The notes beneath the pieces were generated by a model. The model searched no databases and was not told the origin of the DNA. It saw nothing but the letters and a program-made list of their open reading frames with translations. The position numbers were made by a program, and so were the translations under genes. From Vibrio lentus (GTDB lineage: Bacteria; Pseudomonadota; Gammaproteobacteria; Enterobacterales; Vibrionaceae), in contig NZ_MCZK01000172.1 of NCBI RefSeq assembly GCF_002875945.1, positions 1 through 64,000 of the forward strand: 64,000 nucleotides of DNA, read 5' to 3'. Every line of letters begins with the position of its first letter. The first letter of the stretch is position 1. Of the stretch, positions 52,348 through 61,244 are shown piece by piece.

Positions 52348-53259
52348 TTAACCTCTGGTGATATTGGTGCCCGCTTGGCCTTGCAGGATTTGCAAACCAT
52401 CTTCGAGTGCGCCGATACCCACTACTTTGCCGCCTTGCTTAATGAATTCGCACGATGCTTCAATTTTTGGCCCCATTGAGCCCGCATCAAATGTGAACTT
52501 CGCCAATTCGCTTGGTGTTGTGCTGCGCAGCGCGTGTTGAGTTGGTTTGCCCCAATCAAGGTACACAGCCTCAGCATCAGTCAGAATAAGCAGAGCATCT
52601 GCATCCAATTGTTTTGCTAAGAAAGCCGCTGACATGTCTTTGTCGATAACCGCTTCAACACCGACTAATTTGCCATTCTCTTTTTTCACTGGGATGCCAC
52701 CACCGCCAGTACAAATCACAAGGTGACCCGCATCGATAAGCTGGGTGATCGCTTCGTGTTCAACAATGCCGGTAGGGCGTGGGCTTGGTACTACGCGACG
52801 GAAATGTTGACCGTCGGGTTTTACGATCCAGTGGAATTTCTCTGCTAACTCACGCGCTTCAGCTTCTTCGTAGATCGGGCCAATCGGCTTAGTTGGATCC
52901 GCAAAGGCAGGATCGTTTGGATCAACCGTCATTTGGGTCAACATGCATGAGATGTTGCGATCAGGCAGATAGTTCTTGAATTCTTGCATCAGCATGTAGC
53001 CGATCATGCCTTGAGTTTCACTGCCCAACACATCCAGTGGATACGGATTTACTTTTTTGTATTCCAAACCTTGCAGAGCAAGTAGGCCAACTTGTGGGCC
53101 ATTACCGTGCACTAACACCACGTTGTACACTTTTGCGATTTCAGAGATGGTTTTAACCGCAGTTTCAATATTACGGCGTTGAACGTCGGCTTCTAACGGC
53201 TCACCGCGACGAAGTAGGGCATTACCGCCGAGTGCAACAACAACAGTTTGCTTAGTCAT
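52348..53259 (-). CDS. arcC: Carbamate kinase
   Basis: ArcC (303 aa) makes ATP from carbamoyl phosphate, the energy-yielding step of the arginine deiminase pathway. It has VVALGGNALLRRGEPLEADV at the N-terminus, LVHGNGPQVGLLALQ, and the C-terminal AGSMGPKIEASCEFIKQGG. Preceded by arcA with a 72-base gap and followed by argF; the three form the ADI operon in the order arcA-arcC-arcB. Confidence 0.96.
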   Translation of the reverse strand: MTKQTVVVALGGNALLRRGEPLEADVQRRNIETAVKTISEIAKVYNVVLVHGNGPQVGLLALQGLEYKKVNPYPLDVLGSETQGMIGYMLMQEFKNYLPDRNISCMLTQMTVDPNDPAFADPTKPIGPIYEEAEARELAEKFHWIVKPDGQHFRRVVPSPRPTGIVEHEAITQLIDAGHLVICTGGGGIPVKKENGKLVGVEAVIDKDMSAAFLAKQLDADALLILTDAEAVYLDWGKPTQHALRSTTPSELAKFTFDAGSMGPKIEASCEFIKQGGKVVGIGALEDGLQILQGQAGTNITRG

Positions 53260-53331
53260 AATTGTGTTCTCTCATTTTGGCCAAGTTGAGAGTATTCAAG
53301 ATTGTTCAACTTGGCCGTTTCGTCTTAGTGA

Positions 53332-54555
53332 TTAGATACCATCACGCTCAATTGGGCAGCTCATGCAGCGTGCACCACCGCGACCACGGCCAAGTTCATC
53401 GCCTGGAATCGGAAGAACCGTAATGCCTGCTTTGTCGTATTTTTCGTTGGTGTAGGTGTTGCCTTCGTAGCCAACCACAACACCTGGTTTAACGGTCAGC
53501 ACGTTGTTCGCGTCGTTCCACTGTTCACGTTCTGCATGGAAGTTGTCACCACCAGTTGTGATTAGGTTTAGCTTGTCTACGCCAAGTGCTTTCTCGATAG
53601 CCGTCACGAAGTAGCCTTCTTCTTTCACTTTCACAGCGCCTGATTCATCGCCAGTTAGGTTCCAGCACTGCACATCTTTACTCACCACTTCAGGGTAAAC
53701 AGAGAAGGTATCTTCGCTCATGTGCGTCATAACGGTGTCTAAGTGCATGCAAGAGCGGTGTTTTGGTAGCTGCATTGCGATAACTTGCTTCGCTTGACCG
53801 TGTTTGAATAGGCTAGATGCTAAGTGCTCAACACCTTGTGCTGTTGTACGCTCAGACATACCGATAAGCACCGCGCCACGACCGAGTACAAGTACGTCAC
53901 CACCTTCAATGGTTGAGTTGTCGTAGTTGATTTTTTCTTCATCGCCGAAGTATTTAATGAAGTCTTGGCCTGCGAATGTTGGGTGCCAGCGGTAAATAGC
54001 GCGAACGTGGTTGGTTTCACGTTGACGAGCAGGTTTTGCCATTGGGTTGATAGAAACACCGCCGTATACCCAGCAAGATGTGTCGCGAGTAAATAGGTGG
54101 TTTGGTAGAGGCTCGATAATGAAGTCGGTTGGTGCGTGCATGCCTTGCATCATTGAAGATGATTTCATTGGCATTTCAGCGTAAGACAAACCGCCCGTAA
54201 GAATTTTTGCTAGCTCTAAGTTTGGTAAGTCGCCCAAGTAGCAGCGCACATCATTGGCAAATGTTTTACCCAAACGGTAATCAGATACTTGGCAGCTTAG
54301 TAGCCAATCTTTCGCTTCTGGCACAGCTAGTGTATCGGCTAGCAAGTCAGTAAGAAGAAGAACTTCAACACCTTGATCACGTAGCGTTTGAGTAAATGCG
54401 TCATGCTCTTTACCTGCACGCTCAACAGCCAGTACGTCATCAAACAGCAAATCGTGACAGTTAGAGGGTGTTAGGTGAGTCAGTGCGCGTCTTGGGCGGT
54501 GAACTAGAACGCGGCGTAATTGACCTATTTCAGAACCTACATAGAACTTACTCAT
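53332..54555 (-). CDS. arcA: Arginine deiminase
   Basis: ADI (407 aa) converts arginine to citrulline and ammonia. The N-terminal MSKFYVGSEIGQLRRVLVHRP, the core FTRDTSCWVYGGVSINPMA, EGGDVLVLGRG, and the C-terminal catalytic Cys397 in RGGARCMSCPIERDG are present. First gene of the ADI operon; the 760-base AT-rich region upstream holds its control sites, including a TGAAT-type palindrome at 54627. The pathway gives ATP and acid resistance without oxygen. Confidence 0.97.
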   Translation of the reverse strand: MSKFYVGSEIGQLRRVLVHRPRRALTHLTPSNCHDLLFDDVLAVERAGKEHDAFTQTLRDQGVEVLLLTDLLADTLAVPEAKDWLLSCQVSDYRLGKTFANDVRCYLGDLPNLELAKILTGGLSYAEMPMKSSSMMQGMHAPTDFIIEPLPNHLFTRDTSCWVYGGVSINPMAKPARQRETNHVRAIYRWHPTFAGQDFIKYFGDEEKINYDNSTIEGGDVLVLGRGAVLIGMSERTTAQGVEHLASSLFKHGQAKQVIAMQLPKHRSCMHLDTVMTHMSEDTFSVYPEVVSKDVQCWNLTGDESGAVKVKEEGYFVTAIEKALGVDKLNLITTGGDNFHAEREQWNDANNVLTVKPGVVVGYEGNTYTNEKYDKAGITVLPIPGDELGRGRGGARCMSCPIERDGI

Positions 54556-54626
54556 GATCGTCTCTCTCTTATATATTTGAATTACTTTTATCGCTAAGAG
54601 TAATTATTTATTTTAAGTTGAGAAGA

Positions 54627-54644
54627 ATGAATTATTTTATTCAT
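54627..54644. promoter_or_regulatory. Possible ARG box upstream of arcA
   Basis: ATGAAT-TATTTT-ATTCAT is a perfect 6-bp inverted repeat with 6-bp spacer, 72-89 bases upstream of the arcA start. ArgR half-sites are TGAAT/ATTCA, but the E. coli spacer is 4, not 6, so assignment is tentative. The ArgR-like gene at 48463 would be a candidate regulator. Confidence 0.35.
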
Positions 54645-55312
54645 ATCTCTTGTCTGGAATTAATATTACGCCTGCTAGTCAGGTATTCTTAGAGATCTAT
54701 CACAAATCGTTTTTTATCCCGCAGCCCTTTAAAATCAAGGGTTTTAACAAATTTTATGCACTTTCAACTATTGTCAGTCCTTTCTAAATAGTTAACTCTT
54801 CGGGAATATTATGCATGCTTTTTTCATTCATCTAGCTAGAATCTAATTTGTGAGGGATTATATGCAAAATATTTTTATTGATAAGAATGAGCTTAGATTG
54901 GAAGTATGCAATGTTAGTATTTAGATATTTAATTTTATACGTGGAATTAATTATTCTTTAACAATTTAAATGCGAATAAAGCTATTGTGGTCACACTTTA
55001 TAATTGGGTTTTTTAAGCCGATTTCCTATAAAAATTACTACTATTTCTCCTTTGGCGATTATGGAGTGAATTACTTAAAATATAATTAACGCTAATAAAT
55101 GACTAAATATTTGTATAAATATAATAACGAAGAGTAGTTGGCGTTTTATTAGCCTTAACCTTGATGTTTAAACGTTGGCTTATTCTTTGTCTCAGGTGGT
55201 TTTTGCTCGTTTAAGCTTTGCTACTGAGTAGGTAATAGAGAAGCTTTAGATGAGGCGTGCACAGCTCGTGAGGCTGTTTCGGAGAGCGGAGTTGGAGTTA
55301 GATTCGATAGCG
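54645..55312. other. AT-rich intergenic region upstream of arcA
   Basis: I see no gene, RNA or mobile element in these 668 bases, which are strongly AT-rich. A weak hairpin CCCTT-TAAAATC-AAGGG (near 54725-54741) followed by TTTT and one poor FNR-like match (TTGATAAGAATGAG near 54888) were noted without confidence. The yfcC terminator lies at its far end. Confidence 0.5.
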
Positions 55313-55340
55313 ATAAAAAAAGCCGCTAGAAAGCGGCTTT
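55313..55340 (-). terminator. Terminator of the yfcC-like gene
   Basis: AAAGCCGCT-AGAA-AGCGGCTTT (55319-55340), with seven A on the left providing the U tract for the minus strand. Confidence 0.9.
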
Positions 55341-55366
55341 GAGTGAGAAAGTGAGGTGTGTTGGTT

Positions 55367-56815
55367 TTAGATAAGCGCACCAATACTCAGTACAACGATG
55401 CAGAACACCATCAAGATACCGATTAATGGCATTACCCATTTCACCCAGCGTACGTAAGGGACGCGAGCTATCGCCAAGCCACCCATTACTACCGCAGAGG
55501 TCGGTGTGATTAAGTTGACCAAGCCTGATGCAGATTGGTAAGCGGTGATAACAAGGTCACGACCTACGCCTGCAAAGTCAGCTAACGGGGCCATGATTGG
55601 CATAGTCAGTACCGCTAATCCAGAGGTCGAAGGTACCAAGAATGACAGTAGAATCTCTAGGAAGAACATCACGTTAATAAAGATAACCGAAGATAGCCCG
55701 GTCACCATTTGTTCTGCAGAGAAGAGAATGGTGTCGGTGATCATACCGCGGTCCATTACGACAACGATACCACGTGCGATACCTATGATAAGCGCAACGC
55801 CCAGTAGATCTCGAGCACCGTCAATGAAGCTAGTGGTAAACTCTTCCTCGCTCATGCGAGACACAATTCCGACGATGATTGTCGCCGCTAAGAACATCGC
55901 GGAGATCTCAGCCATCCACCATCCAGCAACGGATACGCCGTAAATCATTACCGCGAAAGAGCCACCGAAAATAGTCAGAATCAGTTTACGAGTTGCGGTG
56001 AATTCAAGTTTTTCACCACTCGCGTTACCAAGGAAGTGCGCTTTGTTCTCTTCGTATTTGTCGTAGACAATCGATGTTGTCGGGTCTGCTTGAACCATTC
56101 TTGCGTAACGCATAACGTAAGCGACACAAATACCCCAGCCAATAATCAGCATACCAACACGCAGCGCGATGCCGTCGGTAAATGGAATACCAGAGGCGTT
56201 GGCAGCAATAACGGTCGCGAATGGGTTAATGGTAGAACCTAGCACCCCAATCCCTGCGCCAAGCAGTACCGTCGCAGCAGCCACCAGAGGGTCAAAGCGA
56301 GCGGCCATCATTACAGGTACTAGCAGCGTATAGAATGGCAGTGATTCTTCCGCCATGCCGTAGACGGTACCGCCCGCAGCAAACAATGCCATCAGTATCG
56401 GTATCATCAACTCTTCTCGCCCTTCTAGGCGGGCGGTGACACGTTCGATACCAGCATCAATAGCGCCAGTTTTGGTTACTAGCCCTAAGAAGCCACCAAT
56501 GATTAAGATGAACAGTGAAACGTCGATGGCCGCAGCTTCATAGCTATTGTGGTCGTAAAAGCCGTCAATAGGTGCGAGTAGTACATCAATCACGCCTTGA
56601 GGGTTACCTTCTACCGCTTGATAGGTTCCGGTTACGGGTACTTCTCGACCGAGTTCTTCATTCATGGCTCGGTCGTATTGGCCTGCTGGAACAACCCAGG
56701 TAAGGAGCGCTACGAACGCAATAAGAATAAATAAAATGGTGTAGGCAGAAGGGAATTTAAAATTGGCAAAGAAGCCGCCCTTTTTTTTCTCGCTTGGTAT
56801 CGTTTGAGTTGTCAT
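55367..56815 (-). CDS. YfcC family transporter (possible arginine/ornithine exchanger)
   Basis: This 482-aa inner-membrane carrier of the DcuC/YfcC superfamily has about 12 hydrophobic segments, GGTVYGMAEESLPFYTLLVP and the C-terminal SASGLVNLITPTSAVVMGGLA, both typical of YfcC. Streptococcal ArcD exchangers belong to this family, and the gene lies upstream of arcA in the same direction with no other transporter in the ADI cluster, so arginine/ornithine exchange is a reasonable inference. GTAAGGAGATAGCC precedes the ATG. It has its own terminator. Confidence 0.85.
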   Translation of the reverse strand: MTTQTIPSEKKKGGFFANFKFPSAYTILFILIAFVALLTWVVPAGQYDRAMNEELGREVPVTGTYQAVEGNPQGVIDVLLAPIDGFYDHNSYEAAAIDVSLFILIIGGFLGLVTKTGAIDAGIERVTARLEGREELMIPILMALFAAGGTVYGMAEESLPFYTLLVPVMMAARFDPLVAAATVLLGAGIGVLGSTINPFATVIAANASGIPFTDGIALRVGMLIIGWGICVAYVMRYARMVQADPTTSIVYDKYEENKAHFLGNASGEKLEFTATRKLILTIFGGSFAVMIYGVSVAGWWMAEISAMFLAATIIVGIVSRMSEEEFTTSFIDGARDLLGVALIIGIARGIVVVMDRGMITDTILFSAEQMVTGLSSVIFINVMFFLEILLSFLVPSTSGLAVLTMPIMAPLADFAGVGRDLVITAYQSASGLVNLITPTSAVVMGGLAIARVPYVRWVKWVMPLIGILMVFCIVVLSIGALI

Positions 56816-57271
56816 GGCTATCTCCTTACATCATCTTAAATAAAAGTGATGTGAATTAGCGACTAATGATTTATAGATTGTAAATACACTTACATTTATA
56901 AAGTACCCAACGATATAAAGTTGCTGACTTTAAATTAAAGTTATTTTTATATTTACCAATCCGAATGAATAGATTTAATTTAGCTGCGGTTATTTTATTC
57001 CTTACTTGGTTATTTAAGTTTGTTGCTGTTCACAAAAATAGTGGCCAATGAGAGGGCTTAAAAATGGCATAAAAACAGCAAGGTTTTTTGGTTAGTTAGC
57101 TTGGATTAATATTCGGTGTGGAAGAGGGAAAAGCAAAAGGAGATTGATTGGGTAGGCATTCCTAATTAATCGCGTGGATAATCTTGGAATTTTATTCAAA
57201 CTTTATTTTTGAGCGTTTTTTTAATTTTATAATGGTTATTTGACGTGTATCAAATAACACATTGAGTAGAA
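56816..57271. other. Region upstream of yfcC with an FNR-like inverted repeat
   Basis: No gene in these 456 bases. GTTATTTGA (57235-57243) and TCAAATAAC (57250-57258) are perfect arms with a 6-bp spacer. The centre, TTGACGTGTATCAA (57240-57253), differs from the FNR consensus TTGAT-N4-ATCAA by one base. It is over 400 bases upstream of yfcC and just past the dcuA terminator, so either a long leader or an unannotated minus-strand small RNA would be needed to use it. Confidence 0.5.
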
Positions 57272-57300
57272 AACAAAAAAGGAAGCCGAAGCTTCCTTTT
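57272..57300. terminator. Terminator of dcuA
   Basis: AAAAGGAAGC-CGAA-GCTTCCTTTT (57277-57300) with an A run on the left, U tract on the minus strand. Confidence 0.9.
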
Positions 57301-57323
57301 AAAGTTTTGAACATCAGCGAATG

Positions 57324-58630
57324 TTAGATGAACAGACCGCCGAATGCGAAGCCTAGTGCAACCGAAGTACTGATTGTTACCACACCTGGAATGAAGAATG
57401 GGTGGTTGAATACATAGTTACCGATACGCGTTGAGCCTGTGTCATCCATCTCAACCGCTGCCAGTAGCGTAGGGTAAGTTGGAAGTACGAACAGCGCACT
57501 TACCGCAGCAAAAGAAGCCACGGCTGTAAGTGGTGCTACGCCAATCGCTAGAGCTGCAGGCATCAGTGCAACCGTTGTTGCGCCTTGAGAGTAAAGCAGC
57601 ATAGAAGCGAAGAACAGAACAAGAGCCAGCATCCATGGGTAGTCAGCCAGTAGAGCGCCTGCTACGTCTTTGATTTCAGCAACGTGTGCGTTTACAAACG
57701 TTGAACCTACCAAGCCACACCAAGTACACATACACACGCTGTCATACCAGAGCGGAATGTTGGCGCTGAAGAAATCTTCGCTGCATCAATCTTAGTGAAC
57801 ATAACGATTGCAGCCGCTGCTGCTAGCATCACAGACATGATTGCTTCGTTACGGCCCAGTGCTGGGTTTTCAATTAGGCCAACAGAGCTAGAGATAGCCG
57901 CTGCGTAACAAACCACGAAACCAATCGCCGCTAGGAAGATATACGTTGCTCTCTTCGCTGTTGGTAGAATTTCGCGCTTCTCTTCTGTTGCCAGTTTGAT
58001 TAGACCTTTTTCTAGACGCTCTTGGTAAACAGGATCGTCTTTCAGTTCGCTGCCCATGTAGTTCGCGACAACTGCACCAACCATACAAGCGATGAAGGTT
58101 GTTGGGATACAAACCATCAGTAGCGTTAGGTAATCAACACCAAACGGTGCCAGCATTGCTGCGAAAGCCACAACTGCTGCCGAGATTGGCGAAGCTGTGA
58201 TAGCAATTTGAGAGGCTACAACTGCGATAGACAGTGGACGAGAAGGACGCACGCCTTGGCCTTTCGCTACTTCTGCGATAACAGGAAGTGTTGAGAATGC
58301 TGTGTGGCCAGTACCCGCCATTAGTGTCATTACAAAGGTCACGATTGGCGCATAAAAGGTGATGCGTTCAGGGTGCTTACGCAAAAAGTTTTCTGCAATT
58401 TGCACCAACCAGTCCATACCGCCAGCAACCTGCATTGCTGCAATTGCGGTGATAACCGACATGATGATCAAGATTACATCGATCGGGATAAAAGATTGGC
58501 TTGTTGGAACACCAAGAATAAGTGAAAGGGCAATAACACCAGCACCACCGGCAAAACCGATGCCGATACCGCCAATTCTGGCCCCCAAAAAGATAAAGAG
58601 CAGGACGACAAATAGTTCTACTGCAATCAT
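57324..58630 (-). pseudogene. dcuA: Anaerobic C4-dicarboxylate transporter DcuA, frameshifted
   Basis: DcuA exchanges aspartate/fumarate/succinate. From ATG 58630 (GAGG 8 bases upstream; MIAVELFVVLLFIFLG) the frame follows DcuA through GTGHTAFSTLPVIAEVAKGQG to GMTACVCVLGVAW and then meets TAG at 57707-57709. The next frame continues as GSTFVNAHVAEIKD, SQGATTVALMPAALAIG and GNYVFNHPFFIPG to 57324. E. coli reads GVAWLGDTFV at this point, so one base is missing from the Leu codon after GVAW. Restoring it gives 435 aa, the usual length. Either the gene is disrupted in this strain or the base was lost in sequencing. Confidence 0.9.
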
Positions 58631-58652
58631 AAGTAACACCTCATTTAGATTT

Positions 58653-58691
58653 TATTATGTGAACATTCGCCGCTGGAATGTTCACATAATA
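58653..58691. repeat. 16-bp perfect inverted repeat ahead of dcuA
   Basis: TATTATGTGAACATTC (58653-58668) and GAATGTTCACATAATA (58676-58691) pair perfectly across seven bases, 23 bases upstream of the dcuA ATG and downstream of the aspA terminator. In minus-strand RNA this is a stable stem beside the ribosome site; as DNA it could bind a dimeric regulator. TGTGA and TCACA occur in the arms but not at CRP spacing. Confidence 0.75.
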
Positions 58692-58773
58692 GTTCTATGG
58701 TTTAGGTTCAATTAAGCAAAAACGCAACCAACGGAAATCCACAAAATAAGCAGGGTTAACCGTATTGGAGCCT

Positions 58774-58800
58774 AAAAAAGGGCTCCGTTTGGAGCCCTTT
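58774..58800 (-). terminator. Terminator of aspA
   Basis: AAAGGGCTCC-GTTT-GGAGCCCTTT (58777-58800) with an A run on the left. It begins 10 bases past the aspA stop; some read-through into dcuA may occur. Confidence 0.85.
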
Positions 58801-58810
58801 CTCGCTAACT

Positions 58811-60262
58811 TTACTCGTAGCGCTTAGCTTTATACTGAGGATGCATCAGATTTTCAACAGAGAAAATGTCATCAAGTTCTTCTTCGCTCAATAAACCGCG
58901 CTCTAGAACCACATCACGAACACTCTTACCTGTTTCTGCACAAATCTTACCAACGATGTCACCTTCGTGATGGCCAATGTATGGGTTTAGGTAAGTTACG
59001 ATACCGATAGAGTTAAATACGTGAGATTCACATACTTCTTTGTTCACAGTAATGCCGTCTACACACTTGTCGCGTAGGTTCACACATGCGTTTGTTAGGA
59101 TGTCTAAAGACTCAAACATGCTTTGTGCGATAACAGGTTCCATTACGTTCAATTGAAGCTGGCCGCCTTCTGCTGCGAAAGAAACCGTGTTGTCGTTACC
59201 TAGAACTTTAAAGCAAACTTGGTTTACTACTTCAGGTACAACAGGGTTTACTTTAGCAGGCATGATTGAAGAGCCCGCTTGCAGTTCAGGTAGGTTTAGC
59301 TCGTTGAAGCCAGTACGTGGACCTGAAGAAAGAAGACGTAAGTCGTTACAGATCTTAGACAGTTTAACCGCTAGACGTTTAAGTGCACCGTGCGTCATTA
59401 CGTATGCGCCACAGTCAGATGTTGCTTCGATAAGATCTTCAGCCGCTACACACTCTAGGCCAGTTACTTCAGCTAAGTGTTTCACTGCTAGGCCTTGGTA
59501 ACCCGGTGCTGCGTTCAGACCTGTACCGATAGCCGTTGCGCCTAGGTTAACTTCAAGCAGAAGCTTTGAAGTGTATTCTAGGTTTTTGATTTCTTCATTG
59601 ATGGTCACAGCCCAAGCGTGGAACTCTTGGCCAACCGTCATAGGTACTGCATCTTGAAGTTGAGTACGACCCATCTTCAGGATTGTGTTGAATTCTTGGC
59701 TCTTAAGCTCGAATGCACCTTTTAGGTATTCGATAGCGTCAATCAGTTTACGCACGCTGTTGTACACAGAGATACGGAAACCCGTTGGGTAAGCACAGTT
59801 AGTTGATTGGCTGCGGTTTACATGGTCATTTGGGTTGATGAACTCATATTGGCCTTTTTCTTTGCCCATAAGTTCAAGTGCCACGTTTGCCACTACTTCG
59901 TTAGCATTCATGTTTACAGAAGTACCAGCACCACCTTGGAATACATCCGATGGGAACTGATCCATGCACTTGCCAGTGTCTAGAATGAGGTCACAAGCTT
60001 CGATGATGTACTTAGCCACTTCGCTTGGGATTACACCTAACTCTTTGTTTGCTAAAGCCGCTGCTTTCTTTGTCATCACCATACCGCGAACGAATTCAGG
60101 TACATCTGAGATCGTTACATTTGAGATGTTGAAGTTTTCAACTGCGCGTAGAGTGTGGATGCCGTAGTAAGCATCAGCCGGAACATGACGTTGACCTAGT
60201 AGATCTTCTTCGAGACGAGTAGCTTGAGGAGCTTCAACTTGAGCTTCTGATAGATTAGCCAT
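58811..60262 (-). CDS. aspA: Aspartate ammonia-lyase (aspartase)
   Basis: AspA (483 aa) deaminates aspartate to fumarate, feeding anaerobic fumarate respiration. It shows RLEEDLLGQRHVPADAYYG, GAGTSVNMNANEVVANVA, NPNDHVNRSQSTN, and the signature GSSIMPAKVNPV with Ala where fumarase has Gly. AAGGATCCTGTT precedes the ATG. It is followed by dcuA, which would bring in aspartate and export succinate, and is divergent from fxsA as in E. coli. Confidence 0.97.
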   Translation of the reverse strand: MANLSEAQVEAPQATRLEEDLLGQRHVPADAYYGIHTLRAVENFNISNVTISDVPEFVRGMVMTKKAAALANKELGVIPSEVAKYIIEACDLILDTGKCMDQFPSDVFQGGAGTSVNMNANEVVANVALELMGKEKGQYEFINPNDHVNRSQSTNCAYPTGFRISVYNSVRKLIDAIEYLKGAFELKSQEFNTILKMGRTQLQDAVPMTVGQEFHAWAVTINEEIKNLEYTSKLLLEVNLGATAIGTGLNAAPGYQGLAVKHLAEVTGLECVAAEDLIEATSDCGAYVMTHGALKRLAVKLSKICNDLRLLSSGPRTGFNELNLPELQAGSSIMPAKVNPVVPEVVNQVCFKVLGNDNTVSFAAEGGQLQLNVMEPVIAQSMFESLDILTNACVNLRDKCVDGITVNKEVCESHVFNSIGIVTYLNPYIGHHEGDIVGKICAETGKSVRDVVLERGLLSEEELDDIFSVENLMHPQYKAKRYE

Positions 60263-60495
60263 AACAGGATCCTTAGAGAATTATTCTGATTATATAGTTA
60301 GTTATTAGCCTATTCTGTGTGCAAATACTCCGTTCGCTAGAATATTGGGCTGATAAATCCGTCCTGACTTATGTGGCACATGATACTGTACTTAGCGCAT
60401 AAAAATATTAAGTTGATCACCTTTTTCGGTTTTGTTTCGTCAATATTTTGCAAAGTTATTCTCGGTCAATAAACACGCTTATTTACAGGATAAAT

Positions 60496-60525
60496 TTGAG
60501 ATTGGTAGGGCTTTCAGCGTAAACT
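60496..60525 (+). promoter_or_regulatory. Possible fxsA promoter
   Basis: TTGAGA (60496-60501), 18 bp, TAAACT (60520-60525), 22 bases ahead of the fxsA start. The rest of the 284-base aspA-fxsA spacer shows no feature I can name. Confidence 0.35.
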
Positions 60526-60546
60526 GGACGTAACAAAGGAGGGCGT

Positions 60547-61071
60547 GTGTTTCCTATCTTATTATTACTATTTATCTTCGTACCTATCATTGAGATTGGT
60601 CTATTTATTCAAGTTGGTGGCTTCTTAGGGTTGTGGCCAACTATTGCGTTAGTTTTGATTACTGCATTTGTTGGTGCATCGCTTGTTCGTAGCCAAGGTA
60701 TTCAGACACTTATGTCTGTGCAAGGTCGACTACAACAAGGTGAAATGCCAGCACAACAGATTCTTGAAGGCGTGATGCTTGCGGTTGCAGGTGTGTTGCT
60801 GCTGACTCCGGGCTTTATGACGGACGCGCTCGGTATGTTGGTATTGCTACCAGCACCAAGAGCGATGATTGCTAAGAAAATGATGGAAAAAATGGTGGTT
60901 AGCAATATGTCTGGCGGTTTTCATGCGGGTGGACAAGCTGGTTTTGGCCAGAGTCCATTTGGACAAGACCCATTCAATCGCGACCCATCTGACCAATCAA
61001 AAGACGGCAACACCTTTGAGGGTGAGTTTGAGAAGAAAGACGACGACAACGATCGTAACCGCTTAAACTAA
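60547..61071 (+). CDS. fxsA: Inner-membrane protein FxsA
   Basis: This 174-aa protein with two to three membrane segments (about 1-40 and 70-100) belongs to the FxsA family, whose E. coli member relieves F-plasmid exclusion of phage T7 when overproduced. Family marks: FPILLLLFIFVPIIEIGLF and LLLTPGFMTDALGMLVLLP. The cytoplasmic tail from about 120 is Gly/Phe then Asp/Lys-rich. The start is GTG 60547 with AAAGGAGG upstream. The neighbour aspA is the same as in E. coli. Confidence 0.93.
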   Translation: MFPILLLLFIFVPIIEIGLFIQVGGFLGLWPTIALVLITAFVGASLVRSQGIQTLMSVQGRLQQGEMPAQQILEGVMLAVAGVLLLTPGFMTDALGMLVLLPAPRAMIAKKMMEKMVVSNMSGGFHAGGQAGFGQSPFGQDPFNRDPSDQSKDGNTFEGEFEKKDDDNDRNRLN

Positions 61072-61107
61072 TTAATTTTTTCTCTCTTTATATAGAGGAA
61101 AAAACAG

Positions 61108-61162
61108 AAAAGGCTCTTACCTTTATCCTTCGCAAGAAAGTGATAATGGCAAGAGCCTTTTT
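61108..61162 (+). terminator. Terminator of fxsA
   Basis: AAAAGGCTCTT (61108-61118) pairs with AAGAGCCTTTT (61151-61161), followed by T, around a long 32-base loop that folds further. Confidence 0.75.
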
Positions 61163-61197
61163 TATTGTCTGTCGCCTGCTGTTACTTACTGTCTATT

Positions 61198-61230
61198 GAT
61201 AACAGATAACAGATAACAGATAACAGATTA
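61198..61230. repeat. Heptanucleotide tandem repeat
   Basis: GATAACA is repeated four times in a row (61198-61225) and followed by GATTA, in the spacer between fxsA and trmL, 15 bases after the trmL stop on the minus strand. Confidence 0.95.
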
Positions 61231-61244
61231 GTTTGAGCGTTCGG

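Noticed and set aside
48463..54555. Genomic island covering the arc/pyr genes
   Set aside because: No integrase, tRNA junction, repeats or composition change in the genes; only the intergenic DNA is AT-rich.
58653..58691. CRP site upstream of dcuA
   Set aside because: TGTGA and TCACA half-sites occur but are about 19 bases apart instead of 6.
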